Position numbers and translations under genes: made by a program
Source: Heliopora coerulea
Taxonomy: Eukaryota; Cnidaria; Anthozoa; Scleralcyonacea; Helioporidae
Length of the DNA stretch: 64,000 nucleotides
Direction: 5' to 3'
Assembly: GCA_030142905.1 (NCBI GenBank)
Contig: JASJOG010000589.1
Coordinates: 1-64,000, forward strand
Notes under the pieces: generated by a model
What the model saw: only the letters and a program-made list of their open reading frames with translations
Told to the model about the DNA's origin: nothing
The model's database searches: none
Part shown: in pieces, positions 13,492-25,253 of the stretch
How positions within the stretch are numbered: the stretch's first letter is position 1
Layout of the letters: each line of letters starts with the position of its first letter

Positions 13492-13824
13492 AGTTTATCT
13501 ATCTATTTATTTAATCCATCTATAAATCTATCTATCTATCTATCTATCTATCTATTTATTTATCTATCTATCTATGTAATCTATCTTTCTACTTATTTAT
13601 CAACCTATTAATCCAATCTTTCTATCTTATCTATCTATCTCTCTTTTCTATCTAATCTCTCTATCTTATCTATCTATCTATCTATCTGTCTTTTCTATGT
13701 AATCTCTCTATCTTATCTATCTATCTATCTTTCGGTCTTTTCTATCTAATCTATCTTATCTATCGATCTATCTATATATCTATCTATCTTTCGGTCTTTT
13801 CTATCTAATCTATCTTATCTATCG

Positions 13825-13880
<56 letters not shown>

Positions 13881-13943
13881 GTCTGTCTATCTATCTATCT
13901 ATCTATCTATCATTCTATATACCTATCTATCTATCTATCTATA

Positions 13944-13974
<31 letters not shown>

Positions 13975-14134
13975 TTATCTATTTATTTATCTATCTATCT
14001 ATCTATGTAATCTATCTTTCTACTTATTTATCAATCTATAAATCTAATCTTTCTATCTAATCTCTCTATCTTATCTATCGATCTTTCGGTCTTTTCTATC
14101 TAATCTATCTATCTTATCTATCGATCTATCTATA

Positions 14135-14171
<37 letters not shown>

Positions 14172-14272
14172 GTCTGTCTGTCAATCTATCTATCTATCTA
14201 TCATTCTATCTACCTATCTATCTATCTATCTATCTATCAGTCTATCTATCTATCTATTTAATCCATCTATAA

Positions 14273-14314
<42 letters not shown>

Positions 14315-14552
14315 TTATTTATCTATCTATCTATGTAATCTATCTTTCTACTTATTTATCAATCTATAAATCCAATCTATCTATCTATCTATCTATCTGT
14401 CTTTTCTATCTAATCTCTCTATCTTATCTATCTATCTATCTGTCTTTTCTATCTAATCTCTCTATCTTATCTATCTATCTTTCGGTCTTTTCTATCTAAT
14501 CTATCTATCTTATCTATCGATCTATCTATATATCTATCTATCTATCTATCTA

Positions 14553-14584
<32 letters not shown>

Positions 14585-14605
14585 TCTATCATTCTATCTA
14601 CCTAC

Positions 14606-14637
<32 letters not shown>

Positions 14638-14906
14638 TTATTTATCTATCTATCTATGTAATCTATCTTTCTACTTATTTATCAACCTATTAATCCAATC
14701 TTTCTATCTTATCTATCTATCTCTCTTTTCTATCTAATCTCTCTATCTTATCTATCTATCTATCTATCTGTCTTTTCTATGTAATCTCTCTATCTTATCT
14801 ATCTATCTATCTTTCGGTCTTTTCTATCTAATCTATCTTATCTATCGATCTATCTATATATCTATCTATCTTTCGGTCTTTTCTATCTAATCTATCTTAT
14901 CTATCG

Positions 14907-14958
<52 letters not shown>

Positions 14959-15017
14959 GTCTGTCTATCTATCTATCTATCTATCTATCATTCTATATAC
15001 CTATCTATCTATCTATA

Positions 15018-15048
<31 letters not shown>

Positions 15049-15218
15049 TTATCTATTTATTTATCTATCTATCTATCTATGTAATCTATCTTTCTATTTA
15101 TTTATCAATTTATAAATCTAATCTTTCTATCTAATCTCTCTATCTTATCTATCTATCTATCTTTCGGTCTTTTCTATCTAATCTATCTATCTTATCTATC
15201 TATCTATCTATCTATCTT

Positions 15219-15272
<54 letters not shown>

Positions 15273-15538
15273 ATTCTATCTACCTATCTATCTATCTATC
15301 TATATATCTATCTATCTATCTATCTATTTATCCATTTATTTATCTATCTATCTATCTATGTAATCTATCTTTCTACTTATTTATCAATCTATAAATCTAA
15401 TCTTTCTATCTAATCTCTCTATCTTATCTATCTATCTATCTGTCTGTCTTTTCTATGTAATCTCTCTATCTTATCTATCTATCTATCTTTCGGTCTTTTC
15501 TATCTAATCTATCTATCTTATCTATCGATCTATCTATA

Positions 15539-15579
<41 letters not shown>

Positions 15580-15894
15580 GTCTGTCTGTCTGTCTATCTA
15601 TCTATTTATCTATCATTCTATCTACCTATCTATCTATCTATCTATCTATCTATTTATCCATTTATTTATCTATCTATCTATCTATGTAATCTATCTTTTT
15701 ACTTATTTATCAATCTATAAATCTAATCTTTCTATCTAATCTCTCTATCTTATCTATCTATCTATCTATCTATCTATCTGTCTTTTCTATGTAATCTCTC
15801 TATCTTATCTATCTATCTATCTTTCGGTCTTTTCTATCTAATCTATCTTATCTATCGATCTATCTATATATCTATCTATCTATCTATCTATCTT

Positions 15895-15925
<31 letters not shown>

Positions 15926-16120
15926 CTCTTTTCTATCTAATATCTCTATCTTATCTATCTATCTATCTATCTGTCTTTTTTATGTAATCTCTCTATCTTA
16001 TCTATCTATCTATCTTTCGGTCTTTTCTATCTAATCTATCTTATCTATCGATCTATCTATATATCTATCTATCTTTCGGTCTTTTCTATCTAATCTATCT
16101 TATCTATCGATCTATCTATA

Positions 16121-16190
<70 letters not shown>

Positions 16191-16223
16191 TCATTCTATA
16201 TACCTATCTATCTATCTATATTA

Positions 16224-16254
<31 letters not shown>

Positions 16255-16535
16255 TTATCTATTTATTTATCTATCTATCTATCTATGTAATCTATCTTTC
16301 TACTTATTTATCAATCTATAAATCCAATCTTTCTATCTTATCTATCTATCTCTCTTTTCTATCTAATCTCTCTATCTTATCTATCTATCTATCTATCTGT
16401 CTTTTCTATGTAATCTCTCTATCTTATCTATCTATCTATCTTTCGGTCTTTTCTATCTAATCTATCTTATCTATCGATCTATCTATATATCTATCTATCT
16501 TTCGGTCTTTTCTATCTAATCTATCTTATCTATCG

Positions 16536-16579
<44 letters not shown>

Positions 16580-16638
16580 GTCTGTCTATCTATCTATCTA
16601 TCTATCTATCATTCTATATACCTATCTATCTATCTATA

Positions 16639-16677
<39 letters not shown>

Positions 16678-16867
16678 TTATCTATTTATTTATCTATCTA
16701 TCTATCTATGTAATCTATCTTTCTACTTATTTATCAATCTATAAATCTAATCTTTCTATCTAATCTCTCTATCTTATCTATCTATCTATCTTTCGGTCTT
16801 TTCTATCTAATCTATCTATCTTATCTATCGATCTATCTATATATCTATCTATCTATCTATCTATCTT

Positions 16868-16899
<32 letters not shown>

Positions 16900-17171
16900 T
16901 CTATCATTCTATCTACCTATCTATCTATCTATCTATATATCTATCTATCTATCTATCTATCTATTTATCCATTTATTTATCTATCTATCTATCTATGTAA
17001 TCTATCTTTCTACTTATTTATCAATCTATAAATCTAATCTTTCTATCTAATCTCTCTATCTTATCTATCTATCTGTCTGTCTTTTCTATGTAATCTCTCT
17101 ATCTTATCTATCTATCTATCTTTCGGTCTTTTCTATCTAATCTATCTATCTTATCTATCGATCTATCTATA

Positions 17172-17253
<82 letters not shown>

Positions 17254-17286
17254 TCATTCTATATACCTATCTATCTATCTATATTA

Positions 17287-17317
<31 letters not shown>

Positions 17318-17598
17318 TTATCTATTTATTTATCTATCTATCTATCTATGTAATCTATCTTTCTACTTATTTATCAATCTATAAATCCAATCTTTCTATC
17401 TTATCTATCTATCTCTCTTTTCTATCTAATCTCTCTATCTTATCTATCTATCTATCTATCTGTCTTTTCTATGTAATCTCTCTATCTTATCTATCTATCT
17501 ATCTTTCGGTCTTTTCTATCTAATCTATCTTATCTATCGATCTATCTATATATCTATCTATCTTTCGGTCTTTTCTATCTAATCTATCTTATCTATCG

Positions 17599-17646
<48 letters not shown>

Positions 17647-17705
17647 GTCTGTCTATCTATCTATCTATCTATCTATCATTCTATATACCTATCTATCTAT
17701 CTATA

Positions 17706-17744
<39 letters not shown>

Positions 17745-17934
17745 TTATCTATTTATTTATCTATCTATCTATCTATGTAATCTATCTTTCTACTTATTTA
17801 TCAATCTATAAATCTAATCTTTCTATCTAATCTCTCTATCTTATCTATCTATCTATCTTTCGGTCTTTTCTATCTAATCTATCTATCTTATCTATCGATC
17901 TATCTATATATCTATCTATCTATCTATCTATCTT

Positions 17935-17966
<32 letters not shown>

Positions 17967-18238
17967 TCTATCATTCTATCTACCTATCTATCTATCTATC
18001 TATATATCTATCTATCTATCTATCTATCTATTTATCCATTTATTTATCTATCTATCTATCTATGTAATCTATCTTTCTACTTATTTATCAATCTATAAAT
18101 CTAATCTTTCTATCTAATCTCTCTATCTTATCTATCTATCTGTCTGTCTTTTCTATGTAATCTCTCTATCTTATCTATCTATCTATCTTTCGGTCTTTTC
18201 TATCTAATCTATCTATCTTATCTATCGATCTATCTATA

Positions 18239-18320
<82 letters not shown>

Positions 18321-18580
18321 TCATTCTATCTACCTATCTATCTATCTATCTATCTATCTATTTATCCATTTATTTATCTATCTATCTATCTATGTAATCT
18401 ATCTTTCTACTTATTTATCAATCTATAAATCTAATCTTTCTATCTAATCTCTCTATCTTATCTATCTATCTATCTATCTATCTATCTGTCTTTTCTATGT
18501 AATCTCTCTATCTTATCTATCTATCTATCTTTCGGTCTTTTCTATCTAATCTATCTATCTTATCTATCGATCTATCTATA

Positions 18581-18613
<33 letters not shown>

Positions 18614-18862
18614 GTCTATCTGTCTATCTATCTATCTATCTCTCTTTTCTATCTAATATCTCTATCTTATCTATCTATCTATCTTTCTGTCTTTTTTATG
18701 TAATCTCTCTATCTTATCTATCTATCTTTCGGTCTTTTCTATCTAATCTATCTTATCTATCGATCTATCTATATATCTATCTATCTTTCGGTCTTTTCTA
18801 TCTAATCTATCTTATCTATCGATCTATCTATATATATATCTATCTATCTATCTATCTATCTA

Positions 18863-18894
<32 letters not shown>

Positions 18895-18931
18895 TCTATC
18901 ATTCTATATACCTATCTATCTATCTATCTTA

Positions 18932-18962
<31 letters not shown>

Positions 18963-19173
18963 TTATCTATTTATTTATCTATCTATCTATCTATGTAATC
19001 TATCTTTCTACTTATTTATCAATCTATAAATCTAATCTTTCTATCTAATCTCTCTATCTTATCTATCTATCTATCTGTCTGTCTTTTCTATGTAATCTCT
19101 CTATCTTATCTATCTATCTATCTTTCGGTCTTTTCTATCTAATCTATCTATCTTATCTATCGATCTATCTATA

Positions 19174-19251
<78 letters not shown>

Positions 19252-19267
19252 CTATCTATCTATCTAT
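12446..19267. repeat. TCTA tetranucleotide tract with about 1.07-kb higher-order repeat
   Basis: About 6.8 kb of TCTA/TCTG tetramers broken by recurring non-tetramer spacers. The spacer containing CTATGTAATCTATCTTTCTA occurs 17 times (GTAATC at about 12807, 13180, 13576, 14007, 14335, 14657, 15081, 15360, 15686, 16287, 16710, 16997, 17350, 17777, 18063, 18394, 18995). Its spacings fall into recurring classes near 280, 330, 425 and 600 bp. Three consecutive intervals repeat as a block of 1,063-1,067 bp (16287 to 17350, 16710 to 17777, 16997 to 18063). A second spacer, TCTTTCGGTCTTTTCTATC, tracks the same pattern. Open frames here encode only Leu-Ser-Ile-Tyr repeats. Confidence 0.93.
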
Positions 19268-19421
19268 CTAAATATATTAAATAAAAAAAAAATGTAAATA
19301 CGTTATATTATTCACACGGCTTCTAGGTAGACCAGAGCTAAAATTCCTTTGTAATTTTTTTTCTGATAGAATTACCGTGATTAAATAAAAATCAATCAAT
19401 CAATCAATCAATCAATCTATG

Positions 19422-19471
<50 letters not shown>

Positions 19472-19517
19472 CCTATCACCCTATCTACCTATCTCTCTAT
19501 CTATCTGTATCTATCGA

Positions 19518-19560
<43 letters not shown>
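19268..19560. repeat. LINE/SINE-like tail with (CAAT)n, short TCTA block and (AT)n
   Basis: A 120-bp AT-rich stretch ends in GATTAAATAAAAATCAATC followed by several CAAT units (about 19,390-19,417). A similar (CAAT)n-ended segment sits at 33,113-33,130, so this may be the 3-prime tail of a non-LTR element or SINE. It is followed by TCTA repeats (about 19,420-19,505) and an AT dinucleotide run (19,520-19,556) that directly abuts a Penelope-like element. Confidence 0.5.
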
Positions 19561-19627
19561 GAAAAGCGCGCTCAACATAAAGTTTAAAAATCTGATATCT
19601 TCAATATATTTCATAGAAGATAGAGAA

Positions 19628-19659
19628 ACTTACTTTTCCTGGACCGGCCCCTTCTTCAG
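19628..19659 (-). ncRNA. Hammerhead-like motif in PLE 1 terminal repeat
   Basis: Minus strand: CUGAAGA, a stem II candidate (AGGGGCC..GGUCC), then GGAAAAGUAAGUUUC. This fits the CUGANGA...GAAA layout of a hammerhead core with a two-pair stem III closed by a GUAA loop. One base of the GAAA flank differs from the paired copy at 22,321. I cannot find a convincing stem I, so present activity is doubtful. Confidence 0.4.
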
Positions 19660-19829
19660 CCACTTAAACTGCTTAAAGGTAGGGTCCTTTTATACCTCAA
19701 TATTCTTCCCTTAATTTAAATAGATTTCAAAAATCCATTACAGTTAATCCCAGAGGAGCATAACAATTTAACATTTCAATACAAAAACTTTCCTTATTGT
19801 CAGATCACTAACACTGGTAACATCAATAA

Positions 19830-20690
19830 TAAGAGGTTCCAAACCTTCACAATGAGGTTTATGAGGGTATAGTCCCACTACATCAATCGTACAAATAAAA
19901 GTATACCGAGGGGGCACCACCCAACTCTTTTCATTTTAAAAAGAATTCATTTGTATCTTTAATAATCGAAGGAACCAAATGTACTAATGGCTGAATATAA
20001 AACTTCAAAAACTCAGAAATCCTTTCCGTAGCTGTTCCACAAATTGAAATAACTGGACGCCCTGGTTCCTTTTTCAACCTTTTATGAATTTTTGGAAGCA
20101 AAGAAAATCTCCCTAATTTTGGCCTCGGATTAAAGAAATACTTCCTATTCTCATCATTAATTTACCCTTCCACATTAGTAAATCTAAATTTTGAGCAAGG
20201 AGAGAGGATACTCGATCCAAAGGGTTATTTAAAATTCTTTCATATACATCGCTAAACCAAAGTTGATCAAATGTTTCTTTACCATAATCTTCTCATATAA
20301 CTCTTCCATATAACTCTCCCATATAACTCTCCCAAATAACCACTGCAGAATCTTTATCCGCTTCTTTTATAACAATATCTCCATACCTCTTTAAATTTTC
20401 CACGGCTTCCCTCTCTTGCACTGAAATATTACTAAAATTCTTACCTGTCCCGTTGATTAAACATATCTCTTTCATGTAAAGCTGACGTGTACAAATCAAT
20501 TTCTGGCCCTACTTCTTTCGGTACTCAAGCTGATTTTTTTTTAAACCTATCCAAACTCTTTTATTCCTCATAATTCTCAATCTTATTTTAAAAATATGCT
20601 AAACATTTTAATTTACGACCAAACTCTCTAAGATCTTTTTGCATAGCATACCAATCCAATTCTCTAGGTGTTACATAAAATTTCAAACCT
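19830..20690 (-). pseudogene. PLE reverse transcriptase fragment (N-terminal half of RT)
   Basis: On the minus strand, translation shows the ADKDSAVVIW motif (about 20,330-20,370), the finger motif with LPKIHK and GRPVIS (about 20,040-20,110), and, in another frame, the palm motif A region CTIDVVGLYPH (about 19,860-19,892) with its catalytic Asp. These are hallmarks of Penelope-type RTs in the expected order. Frameshifts separate them and stops occur between. The YxDD motif and thumb are absent, so this is a dead copy lacking half of the polymerase. Catalysis would have been target-primed reverse transcription by analogy with the family. Confidence 0.8.
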
Positions 20691-20697
20691 TACGATA

Positions 20698-21506
20698 CAG
20701 TTGAACCCCGATAATTCGAAGTCTCAAGGGATACTAAAAATACTTCAAGTTAGCGGGTTTCGAATTTTCGGGGTCAAGTATAAATACACCAGTTTCACCC
20801 TTGTATACCTCTATTTACAATATTATCACAATATTGATGAACAATTTGTTGTCTCTGATTGTTTTTAACACGTTTTTTCGTTTTGATCAATAATTGAAAC
20901 AGTTTTTCAGAAATTTCTCAGTGAAAGTCAAACATTGTTTAACCATTTTTTGTCGCTAAACGTTCTTAGAGGCAAGCCCGCTAATCTTGGTGATGGTAAA
21001 GGGATGCAAGTACCTTGTGAACTGATATTTCAAGTAGAGAAAAAATTCATTGACATACTTGAAAGGGAGCTTACTAAGCTTAAGGACGAAAGTGGTCGCC
21101 CCATCAACTAGACAGTCTGTCAGTCAGTCAATTATCTGATTACATTTTGGTTTTTAACAAGACAATGTTTATGTAAAGCATGCGTTTAAAGAGATAAACG
21201 AATTGCGAACTGTCAAAGAACAATCCCAGACTGTATTGATTTGATAAAAGCATTGTTAAACTGTGATCTGACACCGTCCGTTGTTTTTAATTCAGCTTGG
21301 CAATTAAACTTCAAATTATAGGGGTAAAATCAAGATCCAAGGGGACAGAGATTACTTCGAATAGGCGAGGACTTCGAATTATTCAAGTTCCAATTATCCG
21401 AGGTAAAATGACTCAAAAATGTGGGGCAAAACCATGGGGAATGAGTTTTACTTCGATTTAGCGGGGGCTTCGAAATATCTGAGTTCGAATTATCGGGGTT
21501 GTACTG
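20698..21506. mobile_element. Tigger/pogo-like MITE, 809 bp, TA target duplication
   Basis: The element begins CAGTTGAACCCCGATAATTC and ends with the inverted counterpart (CAGTACAACCCCGATAATTC when read from the other strand). It is flanked by TA on both sides (20,696-20,697 and 21,507-21,508). TA duplication and CAGT-starting inverted repeats are typical of the Tc1/mariner superfamily, Tigger/pogo branch. Subterminal copies of TTCGAATTATC and TTCGAA occur near 21,355-21,385 and 21,455-21,495. No transposase-length frame is present, so it is non-autonomous. It interrupts Penelope-like element 1; removing it brings the two halves of a PLE motif together, which confirms the edges. Confidence 0.85.
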
Positions 21507-21508
21507 TA

Positions 21509-22038
21509 GCAAAGAAATTTCAGCTTCGATCAAATTCCTGTTTGATAAATTGACAACATTATCACTTACAAACTCACTACATTCATTCAAATTAACGATC
21601 TCTAATTCCTTTCCCAAATTTTCTGCCTCTGAAACCTTCTGGTTTCCACCATGTCTATCTTCATTCTCTTCTTTCCTCTCCACCTGTTTGATAACCAAAC
21701 TTCGTCATCATCTCTTTTCCCGGCATTTTCGCTTTTTGTTTATTAAAAATCAACAATTCCACCAGAATTCCTTTTACCTGTTCAACCAAATCCTTTGTTA
21801 AATACCGTCTTCCTCTCCACGACTTCCACCATCCAACTTTCTTCAATCTTCTTTTTTCCAAAATTCTCGTCTGTTTTTCATCTTCCGTATCTAGTTCTAA
21901 CATCAATTCCTCAATCAATTCCCTTCCCCTAATTTTATTCAAATACTTTATCTTCTCCTCCAAGTCTACCTCCAGTTTAGCCCTTTTCCACAATACGTTG
22001 CACTCCAACCACCTTATAAGACTTTCCATTTCTCTCAA
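21509..22038 (-). pseudogene. PLE N-terminal region, fragment
   Basis: Two overlapping minus-strand frames (22,038-21,661, then 21,698 towards the MITE) encode Lys/Glu-rich sequence and then NLSNRNLIEAEISLL, the start of the conserved PLE block that normally continues into G-L-K-F and T-P-R. That continuation (GLKFYVTPRELDW) lies just beyond the MITE, at about 20,640-20,690. The frame shift between the two frames and a stop codon beside the insertion make the copy non-coding. Function before decay: the region preceding the RT domain of Penelope-type proteins. Confidence 0.65.
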
Positions 22039-22320
22039 GATCCTACTCTATCTCAAGTTAAATTTTACTCCAAAAGCTCTTCCATATCTGAAGAACTTTC
22101 GGTGTTATATTATCAGCCAAGCTCCGTCTGTACACTTCCTCATTACGTTTAAACCTTATTATTTTATTACATAAATCCTTCAAGCGTAGCAATTCACTAC
22201 TTTAACTTCCATCCCATAATACCCAACAAGTGGCAAAATTGAACATAAAATCATAAAAAGCCCGATCAACTTAAAGAATAAATATCTTAAATCATCAGTA
22301 ACAAACAATTAAAAAAAAGA

Positions 22321-22354
22321 CAAACTTACGTTTCGGGGATCGCCCCATTTTTCA
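22321..22354 (-). ncRNA. Hammerhead-like motif, PLE 1 terminal repeat, upstream copy
   Basis: Minus strand: CUGAAAA, stem II GGGG-CGAU-CCCC (perfect), GAAAC, then GUAAGU, allowing a short AC/GU stem III. The core position equivalent to G8 is A here, which should abolish cleavage. Same family as 19,628-19,659. Confidence 0.4.
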
Positions 22355-22387
22355 GCAGCTCAAACTAAAGAAGAGAAGTTTGAGCTG

Positions 22388-22422
22388 CTGAAGAAGGGGC
22401 TGGTCCCCGAAATGTAAATTTC
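22388..22422 (+). ncRNA. Hammerhead-like motif, inverted terminal copy
   Basis: Plus strand: CUGAAGA, stem II GGGG-CUGGU-CCCC, GAAA, then UGUAAAU. It has the full CUGANGA and GAA core, with a weak A-U/U-A stem III and no obvious stem I. It faces the minus-strand copy at 22,321-22,354 across a palindrome (CAGCAGCTCAAAC / GTTTGAGCTGCTG), the inverted partial terminal repeat described for many PLEs. Confidence 0.4.
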
Positions 22423-22440
22423 TCTATTTTTTAATAAAAG

Positions 22441-22451
22441 CTTGTTATTGA

Positions 22452-22487
<36 letters not shown>

Positions 22488-22680
22488 TTATATGTATACA
22501 TGGATTTTTTAAAATATTCATACAATTGTATGATAAAATTGTCAGATTTTACTGCATAATAATTTCAGTGAAATGAAATATTATATAATTACTATTTCAA
22601 ACTTAGTGTTATGTCAATAATTTGATATTTGAGTAAAGTAAATTAATTTTCTTGAATGTTAAACTAAACTTATTCTGTAG
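22441..22680. other. AT-rich spacer with (TA)n
   Basis: A TA dinucleotide run at 22,456-22,482 directly follows the PLE 1 end. The rest is AT-rich with no recognisable feature up to a possible splice acceptor at 22,680. Confidence 0.6.
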
Positions 22681-23022
22681 ATGAGAAAACCGAAGAGCCA
22701 CATTTGAAAAGACTACGACCTAAGAGACCAAAAAGACAAATTCCTGATTATGAATATCGCGATGATTACACTCGAAATTCTGTGAATGGTGTTGATTCAC
22801 ACCTAAAGATCATTTCAAAAACAATGAAAATCTTTCTTGAGGATGATGAAAGTTTTGCTTAGGTTGACAGAAAAGGATTTGAAAGATCAGATAATCTTGA
22901 GGTAAAGTAACTTACAGTACATAAACTAAGTAAAGTTGGAAAAGGAAAGTTATAATGCAATCCAAATGACAAAGCAAACATTAGACCTTATTGAACAGGC
23001 ACAATAAAGCTACTTATCAAGC

Positions 23023-23065
<43 letters not shown>

Positions 23066-23453
23066 GTTATTGGTTGCATAGTGATAACACATGTATTTCT
23101 CGTATCAAATGATTAGGGTTTGTTTGTGGTTGTGTTGTGTTGTCTGATTAAAGTAATCTTGGTCATATAAAAGAAAAGTGTCGTTCAGTTTAACCTAACC
23201 AGGCACGACAGATTTTCTATTGGGTATTGTGGACTTCTCCTGTAGTAACGAAATTACGGATCCATCAAGGGTGTCTCTTACGGGACCTATCTCTAAAACA
23301 GCACAGGTATGTTAAAAATTATTGAGTCCTAACGTCCATTAAAATGTTTCAGGAAGGTATACAACCAATAAAGAAAAAAAGAAGAAGCCAAAGGGATCAA
23401 AATATAAACCTAAGGACAATTTACTGAACCACATTTGTAGAGAAAGTGAATAT
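22681..23453 (+). other. Three weak exon candidates of an unknown gene
   Basis: Three short open segments have AG before them or GT after them. Segment 22,681-22,862 encodes a basic then acidic peptide (includes RPKRPKRQIPDYEY) ending in TAG. Segment 23,212-23,306 is open in one frame (DFLLGIVDFSC...) between GACAG and GTATGT. Segment 23,353-23,453 lies between TTTCAG and GTAAGT and encodes a lysine-rich peptide. The phases do not join cleanly: segment 2 ends in phase 0 but the open frame of segment 3 is offset by two bases. They could be decayed exons, a repeat-borne gene fragment or chance. A (TC)n microsatellite lies at about 23,023-23,062. Confidence 0.25.
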
Positions 23454-24477
23454 GTAAGTAACAAAATGATGACTTTTACTTTGATGACAAGCCTTCTCAA
23501 TCCAACTTATCCATTGAACTACACTGATCTGTTGCCAGGTTTAGTCAGCCTGATACCAGTACTGCAGACTTTACTTTTAAAGGAGAATGTTTTGGGGATG
23601 GTCCCCATGAATATCGGCCAGAAAATTTCATTTAATGTTCTGTGTTCCTAACAGTCATCGTATCTGATACATGTAAATTTTACTTATTGATATTGTAATT
23701 TTCAGATTTAACATTCAAGTCAAAATAAGCATGGTCATAATTATTACAACTCTATTTCAAATTATTTTTGATAGTTTCCGTATTAGAATAAGACCATGCT
23801 TTTTCACTCCTACTATTCTTTAAGTTGAGTATACAGTAAAGTCTCTTGAAAGATCACATTTTCCGGCTTATTGGTTTGTTCTTTATTTCTTCATACACGT
23901 ACTTCGGAGATGTGATACGTGGATTGTCTTTTAAAAAAACACACTCAATAATTTATATGGTGGGAACAAGGAATATGATTGTCAGTTCAAAGACAGGGAC
24001 TTGGACATGTGATCATTATTGGCATGGCATTATAACAACTTTTAGTTTGACTTTCCTCTAAAATATGGATTTATAGGGTTAGCTCAGCCACTTAAAAGGT
24101 TGTTTCATCCATCATCCAAACACTTCCAAGGTTGTTAAAAATAAAAAAACTTGGCTTTTCCTGGGGTTTTTTTAACACTTTTTGGTGTTTGGATATTAAG
24201 TGGAATGTTCAGTCTTCTCTTCATGCGTCGTTACAAATTGCAGAAGATTTGTAGATGCAGCTAGGAAAGTAATACAAAAAATGCAGCAATTTGGTGGAAC
24301 TACAGTATGGCCAGTTACACTGCACTTGGTTAATCTTTGTTATCTAAACAAAAAAAAAATGTCTTTGAACAAACTAGTAACTCAACCTATCACCCTAAAA
24401 AAATGTCGCAGCCGAAATTCAAGTTACAATCATGATTTTCAGCTTTATCTCTAACTTGAAGTTCTTTATACCCTGTT

Positions 24478-24624
24478 TTTGTAACTACAATCCTGCATGC
24501 CATTGATCATGATCAACCATCACAATCCTTTGCACATGTACCAAAAAAGCCAGGAAGACCAAAAGTCTCAAAAAATAATGTACATTCAACAGTTTCCAGC
24601 ATTCTTCAACCTGTTCCAGACTAA
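24478..24624 (+). other. Candidate terminal exon with AT-hook-like KKPGRPK
   Basis: An open segment ends at TAA (24,622-24,624) and contains the peptide VPKKPGRPKVSKNN, which resembles an AT-hook core (GRP flanked by Lys) as found in nuclear DNA-binding proteins. It is short, has no clear acceptor and may be part of the same decayed gene as its neighbours. Confidence 0.25.
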
Positions 24625-24861
24625 TAGGTCATGATATACGAAATAATTTTGCCAGGCATCAATGAAAGATTGTCATCACAATACAGAATTAAGTGTTTAC
24701 TTGGCCGCTGTGTGTGAGTTGTGGTCAGTTCTTGTAAGAGTAATAGTTTTATGTCAGAAAGTGTACAAAGTTTACAGTGAAGACAATGTTCGTTGTTTTT
24801 TGAAATGTCTTCATGATGTCTTGTAATTTCATAAAAGGGATTCTGATAATTTCTCTTCTAG

Positions 24862-24940
24862 TTACCTGTGTCTTGTAAGTGGTGTCCCTATGGACACATA
24901 TTCATCACTAAGAAGTATCATAGGTCCAAAGATACCAAAG
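24862..24940 (+). other. Candidate exon with UPF0547 (C16orf87-like) Cys motif
   Basis: An open 79-nt segment lies between TTCTAG and GTATTT. It encodes LPVSCKWCPYGHIFITKKYH, which resembles the Cys-x2-Cys-x-x-G-x-I-F-I segment of the UPF0547/C16orf87 family, a small conserved nuclear protein of unknown function. Only this exon is recognisable. It is preceded rather than followed by the GRPK-containing segment, so it may belong to a different arrangement or a duplicated copy. The assignment is from recalled family resemblance, not a search. Confidence 0.4.
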
Positions 24941-25059
24941 GTATTTGATGTTGTTAAAATATAATTGTATATATAATTGTATATATATATATATATATGT
25001 ACACACGTGTATATATATAAATGAAATAGCGTTTGTCATCAAGAAATAAAGAAACAGAC
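24941..25059. other. (TA)n and flank of PLE 2
   Basis: TA/GT dinucleotide runs at about 24,966-25,020 sit at the 3-prime boundary of Penelope-like element 2. Nothing else is recognisable. Confidence 0.55.
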
Positions 25060-25253
25060 ATAGACTCTCTCTTTGGATATGATTTATTGCAGTAACGTTT
25101 TCACTATAAAGCTTTTCAGGTGCTACTAAATTTGCGAGTGTTTACCCTACTTATATCTGCTTATTAACGTGATCACTATTGTGTTGCTATTTACATAAAT
25201 GTTCTACTTGTTTACAAAAATATTTTTCCTATTGCATCATCGATCAAGTTATC

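Larger units (their letters stand above)
19561..22440 (-). mobile_element. Penelope-like element 1 (degenerate, minus strand)
   Basis: The boundaries are repeated terminal sequences with a common hammerhead-like motif at 19,628-19,659 (minus), 22,321-22,354 (minus) and 22,388-22,422 (plus). The last two face each other as an inverted repeat around 22,360-22,375, a layout known from PLE pseudo-LTRs. Between them, on the minus strand, lie an N-terminal PLE region and a reverse-transcriptase fragment, both broken. The palm after motif A and any endonuclease are missing because the RT runs quickly into the 3-prime terminal sequence. A Tigger-like MITE has landed inside. Both edges adjoin (TA)n runs. 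Confidence 0.8.

Noticed and set aside
12446..19267. A CRISPR-like array, because of regularly spaced recurring spacers
   Set aside because: Eukaryotic chromosome end; the constant blocks are part of a tetranucleotide higher-order repeat and no cas-like genes exist.
21001..21110. Transposase fragment inside the MITE (peptide with ERELTKLKDESGRPIN)
   Set aside because: Too short and without the catalytic motifs of Tigger/pogo transposases; left as unassigned internal sequence.
25090..25122. A working hammerhead at the PLE 2 end
   Set aside because: The core reads CUGAAAA (G8 changed) and stems II and III do not form convincingly.
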